Origin: Rhodopseudomonas palustris
GTDB lineage: Bacteria > Pseudomonadota > Alphaproteobacteria > Rhizobiales > Xanthobacteraceae
Direction: 5' to 3'
DNA: 64,000 nucleotides
Assembly (NCBI RefSeq): GCF_003031265.1
Contig: NZ_CP019966.1
Coordinates: forward strand, 1,674,001 to 1,738,000
The notes under the pieces were generated by a model, which made no database searches, had not been told where the DNA came from, and was given only the letters and a program-made list of their open reading frames with translations. Made by a program: the position numbers and the translations under genes. Below are positions 60,499 through 64,000 of this stretch, piece after piece (within the stretch, counting starts at the first letter, position 1; every line of letters starts with the position of its first letter).

Positions 60499-61319
60499 CG
60501 CGTCAGCCTGTTCACCTTGGCGACGTAGCTGCGAACGTCGGCGAGGACCTGGGGCAGCACGGCTTTGACTTCCGGCACGGTCATGCCGGGGCGGATCGCC
60601 GGGTGGTACAGGATGTTCAACAGGTACTGATCGTAGACGTCGAAATAGCCCTTCTGGACGTCGTCGTTGAACATCGTCCACGGCACCTTGTCGGTGTCGT
60701 TGATCGGGCCGAGCGACTGCAGCAGTTCCTCATAGGCGCAGTCGCGGAACACGAAGTCGCCGTTGTCGATGGTGAGGATGACGTCGGAGCGCTCGATCTC
60801 GTACCGGTCGTTCTTGCGGAAGCCGGATAGGCACTGCGGATCGAGGCTTTCGCGGATTTCCCGGGCGCGTTCCTCGCCGTAGAACGTCGCGATGGTCTTG
60901 CCGAGGTCGCGGTCGCGGACGAGGTGGACGGTGACGTTGGCCTCGTCCGGATTGTCGGTCATCGCGATGTCGAGATGCTCGACCCGGCCGGCGATGTCCG
61001 ACACGATCCGGGCGAGCTCGGCGCGGCGATGCGCCTGACCGTCGCCTTCGGCATAGACCCGCACCGGGGCCTCGTATTTGCGAATCCGGTCGACCCGTCC
61101 CGCCATATGGAATTCGGCGCCGAACGCGGTGCGGAAGAAACCGTCGACGATCTGGCTGTCGGTGAAGTCGGTCTTCTCGCTGCGCTGGGTGGCGGAGAAG
61201 TCGGTCGCTTCGGCGGCGCCGGCCGGCGCCGTCGCAAGGAGCGTGATCGCGGCGGTGACCGCCGCGAGCGCAGGTCTAAGATGCCGAGCGCCGCAGTGCA
61301 TCACGAAAGGCTGCCGCAT
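60495..61319 (-). CDS. DUF2927 exported protein
   Basis: About 274 residues from ATG 61319. Signal peptide ends PAGAAEATDF. Core has IVDGFFRTAFGAEFHMAGRVDRIRKYEAPVRVYAEGDG and ERSDVILTIDNGDFVFRDCAYEELLQSLG with LDPQCLSGF, the DUF2927 pattern of Rhizobiales. Resembles zinc-peptidase-like folds in general outline but the family function is unknown. Upstream TTG/GTG starts are possible. Confidence 0.8.
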   Translation of the reverse strand: MRQPFVMHCGARHLRPALAAVTAAITLLATAPAGAAEATDFSATQRSEKTDFTDSQIVDGFFRTAFGAEFHMAGRVDRIRKYEAPVRVYAEGDGQAHRRAELARIVSDIAGRVEHLDIAMTDNPDEANVTVHLVRDRDLGKTIATFYGEERAREIRESLDPQCLSGFRKNDRYEIERSDVILTIDNGDFVFRDCAYEELLQSLGPINDTDKVPWTMFNDDVQKGYFDVYDQYLLNILYHPAIRPGMTVPEVKAVLPQVLADVRSYVAKVNRLTR

Positions 61320-61387
61320 TCCGGTCCGGCGCACAACCGGCAATTCGGCCGCAGCCGCCTGTGCACGCGGCCGATCGCCCGGCTGGC

Positions 61388-61969
61388 TTAGTTTTTCACC
61401 ACCACCACGGTGCCGACCCGAACCCGGTCGTACAGGTCCTTGACGTCGTCATTGGTCATGCGGAAGCAGCCGGACGACACCGCCTGGCCGATGGTTTCCG
61501 GCTCGTTGGAGCCGTGAATCCGGTACAGCGTCGAGCCGAGATACATCGCCCGCGCGCCGAGCGGATTGTCCTCGCCGCCCGCCATGTAGCGCGGCAGGTC
61601 GGGGCGGCGGCGCAGCATCTGGGCCGGCGGCGTCCAGCCCGGCCATTCCTTCTTGGCGGTGATGCGGTGGGTGCCCGACCAACGGAAGCCGTCGCGGCCG
61701 ACGCCGATGCCGTAGCGCAGCGCGGTGCCGTCGCCCTGGACCAGATACAGCCGGCGCTCGCGGGTGCTGATGACGATCGTGCCCGGGGCATAGTTGCCGT
61801 CGAACATCACGGTCTCGCGCGGGATCGGATTGGCGCTCGGGCCGGAGCGATAGAACGGTCCGAATCCCATCACCGAGCGCAGGTCGAGTTCTTGCGCCGA
61901 AGCGGCGGTCGGCAGGGCGGTGGCGATCGAGATCAGCGCGAGCGCGCTGGCGGCAAGTCGACGAACCAT
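61388..61969 (-). CDS. L,D-transpeptidase (YkuD/ErfK family)
   Basis: 193 residues from ATG 61969 with signal peptide (ASALALISIATALPTAASA). Catalytic motif HGSNEPETIGQAVSSGCFRMTNDD has His, Ser, Gly, and the nucleophile Cys. Makes 3-3 peptidoglycan crosslinks or attaches proteins in the periplasm. The longer open frame past 61969 overlaps the ThDP-enzyme gene antisense and is not used. Divergent from the ThDP enzyme gene, 180 bp apart. Confidence 0.94.
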   Translation of the reverse strand: MVRRLAASALALISIATALPTAASAQELDLRSVMGFGPFYRSGPSANPIPRETVMFDGNYAPGTIVISTRERRLYLVQGDGTALRYGIGVGRDGFRWSGTHRITAKKEWPGWTPPAQMLRRRPDLPRYMAGGEDNPLGARAMYLGSTLYRIHGSNEPETIGQAVSSGCFRMTNDDVKDLYDRVRVGTVVVVKN

Positions 61970-62149
61970 TCCGAAACCTCGCAATCTTCGTTTCGCTCCG
62001 AACTGGCCATAATCGCGGCGATTGCGCAAGCCGGCGGCTGTACGTCGGCGCACGCGTTCGCCGCAGTCCTGCCGCGCGCCGTCCCCCTTTGACGAAGCGA
62101 TGGAACAATGATTGATCGGGCGCACAAATTGCAAATCGGGAGCGAAACT

Positions 62150-63694
62150 ATGAATGGTGCCGAGAGTCTGGTGCGGACGCTGGTCAAGGGCGGCGTTGAT
62201 GTCTGCTTCACCAACCCTGGCACGTCGGAAATGCACTTCGTCGCCGCGCTCGACCGGGTCGAGGGGATGCGCTGCGTGCTCGGCCTGTTCGAAGGTGTCG
62301 TCACCGGCGCCGCCGATGGTTACTATCGGATGAAGGGCACGCCGGCCTCGACGCTGCTGCATCTCGGCCCCGGCCTCGCCAACGGCCTTGCCAACCTGCA
62401 CAACGCCAAGAAGGCGGCTTCCGGCATCGTCAACATCGTCGGCCAGCATGCCACCTACCACATCGACTACAACGCGCCGCTGACCTCGGACATCGAAGGC
62501 CTGGCGCGGCCGATGTCTGCCTGGGTCCGTACCTCGCCCGACGCCAAGTCGGTGGCGCGCGACGGCGCCGCCGCGATCGCCGCGGCCAAGAGCTCGCCGG
62601 CGCAGATCGCCACCCTGATCCTGCCGGCCGACACCGCCTGGAACGAAGCCGACGGCGTCGCCGACGTGCCGGAAGACAGCCAGCGCCCGACCTATTCGCC
62701 GCAGGCGGTGGAAGCCGCCGCGCGCGTGCTGCGCTCCGGCGAGCCGACCCTGCTGCTGCTGTCCGGCGCTGCGCTCACCGAGCATGGCCTGGAGCTGGCG
62801 CAGCGGATCGCCGGCAAGACCGGCTGCAAGGTGATGGGCCAGACCTACAACGCCCGGATGGCGCGCGGGCAGGGGCGCTACTGGATCGAGCGGATTCCCT
62901 ATGTGGTCGATGCCGCGCTGCCGATCCTCAAGCAGTTCCGCCACATCGTGCTGGTCGAGGCGATGGATCCGGTGGCGTTCTTCGCCTATCCGGACAAGCC
63001 GAGCCTGCTGAAGCCGGAAGGCTGCGAGGCGCACCGCGTCACCGAGGTCGGCGAGAATTCGGTCGCGGCGCTGGAAGCGCTGGCCGGTGCGCTCGGCGCC
63101 AAGGCGAGCGACGCGGCGCCGCAGAAGCTGGTCGAGATCGCCAAGCCGACCGGCGCGCTGACGCTCGACAACATCGCCCAGGCGATCGCGATGGCGATCC
63201 CGGAGAATGGCATCGTGATCGATGAATCGATCACCACCGGCCGCGGCTTCTTCCCGCCGACGGCGGCCGCCGCGCCGCATGACTGGCTGCAGAACCTCGG
63301 CGGCTCGATCGGCTTCTCGCCGCCGGTCGCGGTCGGCGCCGCGGTGGCCTGCCCGGACCGCAAGGTGCTGTGCATGGTGGGCGACGGCAGCGCGATGTAC
63401 ACCCTGCAGGCGCTGTGGACCCAGGCGCGCGAGAACCTCGACGTCACCACCGTGGTGTTCGCCAACCGCAAGTATCAGATCCTGCGCGGCGAGTTCGACG
63501 GCGTCGGCGCCGGCAAGCCCGGCCAGCGCGCCGAGGACATGCTGACGCTGGACCGGCCGGACCTCGATTGGGTGGCGCTCGCCAAGGGCATGGGCGTCCC
63601 GGCGCGGAACGTGTCGACCGCCGACGAGTTCAACGCCGCGCTCGCCGCCGGCCTCGCCAGCGGCGGCCCGAACGTGATCGCGGTGCAGATGTAG
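62150..63694 (+). CDS. Thiamine-diphosphate enzyme, acetolactate synthase large-subunit-like
   Basis: 514 residues from ATG 62150 (CGGGAGCGAAACT before it); ATG 62108 also in frame. CFTNPGTSEMHFV N-terminal motif, LGLFEGVVTGAADGYYRM with the activating Glu, and the ThDP-Mg motif GDGSAMYTLQALWTQARENLDVTTVVFANRKY. Related to IlvB-type and benzoylformate-decarboxylase-type enzymes but not a genuine biosynthetic AHAS (no IlvN neighbour, shorter length). Substrate unknown; distant paralogue of the 51.6-kb enzyme. Confidence 0.85.
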   Translation: MNGAESLVRTLVKGGVDVCFTNPGTSEMHFVAALDRVEGMRCVLGLFEGVVTGAADGYYRMKGTPASTLLHLGPGLANGLANLHNAKKAASGIVNIVGQHATYHIDYNAPLTSDIEGLARPMSAWVRTSPDAKSVARDGAAAIAAAKSSPAQIATLILPADTAWNEADGVADVPEDSQRPTYSPQAVEAAARVLRSGEPTLLLLSGAALTEHGLELAQRIAGKTGCKVMGQTYNARMARGQGRYWIERIPYVVDAALPILKQFRHIVLVEAMDPVAFFAYPDKPSLLKPEGCEAHRVTEVGENSVAALEALAGALGAKASDAAPQKLVEIAKPTGALTLDNIAQAIAMAIPENGIVIDESITTGRGFFPPTAAAAPHDWLQNLGGSIGFSPPVAVGAAVACPDRKVLCMVGDGSAMYTLQALWTQARENLDVTTVVFANRKYQILRGEFDGVGAGKPGQRAEDMLTLDRPDLDWVALAKGMGVPARNVSTADEFNAALAAGLASGGPNVIAVQM

Positions 63695-63806
63695 CACCGC
63701 GCGCGGTCCCGCCACCCGCGCGTTCCCGTTTCGGACAGTTGTCGAACCGGTGGCCGGCAGCGTAGCCTGTCGGCCGCGGCCGGGCATGGCCGCGGGTGGA
63801 GCAGGC

Positions 63807-64000
63807 ATGAAGCGCTACGTGATCTTTGCCGCGATCGGTCCGTTGATCGGCGGCTTGCTGCTGTTGTTCGCGACGACCTATCTGTCGGGTTATTGGGCGC
63901 ATACCCATTTGACCGAAGTGAAGAAGTTCTTCGTCGTGTTGTTCAAGTCGCTGCAATACAGCTACCTGTTCGGCCTGCTGCCGGCGCTGATGATGGGAGC
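63807..64000 (+). CDS. Membrane protein, N-terminal part
   Basis: Open from ATG 63807 to the window end, 64 codons visible, GGAGCAGG upstream. MKRYVIFAAIGPLIGGLLLLFA is a first membrane helix, followed by a polar loop and a second hydrophobic stretch QYSYLFGLLPALMMG. Small multi-pass membrane protein of a type common in Bradyrhizobiaceae; no function assignable from the fragment. Confidence 0.7.
   Translation, partial: MKRYVIFAAIGPLIGGLLLLFATTYLSGYWAHTHLTEVKKFFVVLFKSLQYSYLFGLLPALMMG

Noticed and set aside
61970..63808. Minus-strand continuation of the L,D-transpeptidase frame
   Set aside because: Runs antisense through the ThDP enzyme; the real start with signal peptide is at 61969.

Overview
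The window is a high-G+C alphaproteobacterial chromosome segment, almost certainly Rhodopseudomonas palustris or a very close relative. The reasons are a red-type (form IC) cbbL-cbbS-cbbX RuBisCO operon directly downstream of a CbbSR-type hybrid kinase and a receiver protein (the CbbRRS arrangement described in R. palustris), a 1000-residue PutA of the Bradyrhizobium type, a CYP153-family P450, and several families of Bradyrhizobiaceae-like intergenic palindromes. No rRNA, tRNA, CRISPR array, transposase or integrase was seen.

Layout. 1-6.2 kb: CO2-fixation block (receiver protein, CbbSR, AT-rich inverted repeat in the cbb promoter, cbbL, cbbS, cbbX). 6.4-16.6 kb: alpha/beta hydrolase with O-acetylhomoserine sulfhydrylase, oligopeptidase B, a DHDPS-family aldolase, an orphan xanthine-dehydrogenase-type molybdopterin subunit, and a LemA-TPM-TPM envelope cluster. 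16.6-36.6 kb: GST, a coiled-coil membrane protein, ferredoxin-NADP reductase, a CoA-transferase, putA, a membrane adenylate cyclase with a ferredoxin domain, ycjX-ycjF, hemolysin III, an SDR, an RG-rich exported protein, threonine aldolase, rpsD, a cupin/acyltransferase pair, murI and a thioesterase.

36.7-40.4 kb is the most unusual part. The 3' 298 bp of a trpB2-like gene is repeated directly 2027 bp downstream. Between the copies lies a lower-G+C two-gene unit: a TIR-domain protein with the NADase-type glutamate, and an unrecognised 154-residue protein translationally coupled to it. This looks like a small acquired immunity-type cassette. No mobility gene accompanies it.

40.4-50.3 kb: purL, bolA and grxD, commonly neighbours in alphaproteobacteria, are spread out by an acyltransferase, DUF427, MarR, HNH-like and ergothioneine (egtB-egtD) genes. 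grxD is followed by a macro-domain gene that seems to start at CTG overlapping the grxD stop. 50.3-64 kb: beta-lactamase-fold hydrolase, benzoylformate decarboxylase, then an acyl-CoA/oxygenase cluster (MaoC/HTD2 hydratase, CaiB CoA-transferase, acyl-CoA dehydrogenase, CYP153 P450, and a divergent isovaleryl-CoA-type dehydrogenase), a methyltransferase, a DUF2927 protein, an L,D-transpeptidase, a ThDP enzyme and the start of a membrane protein.

Starts were moved downstream wherever a clear Shine-Dalgarno or family length required it. All functional calls come from motif recognition by eye; no database search was run.
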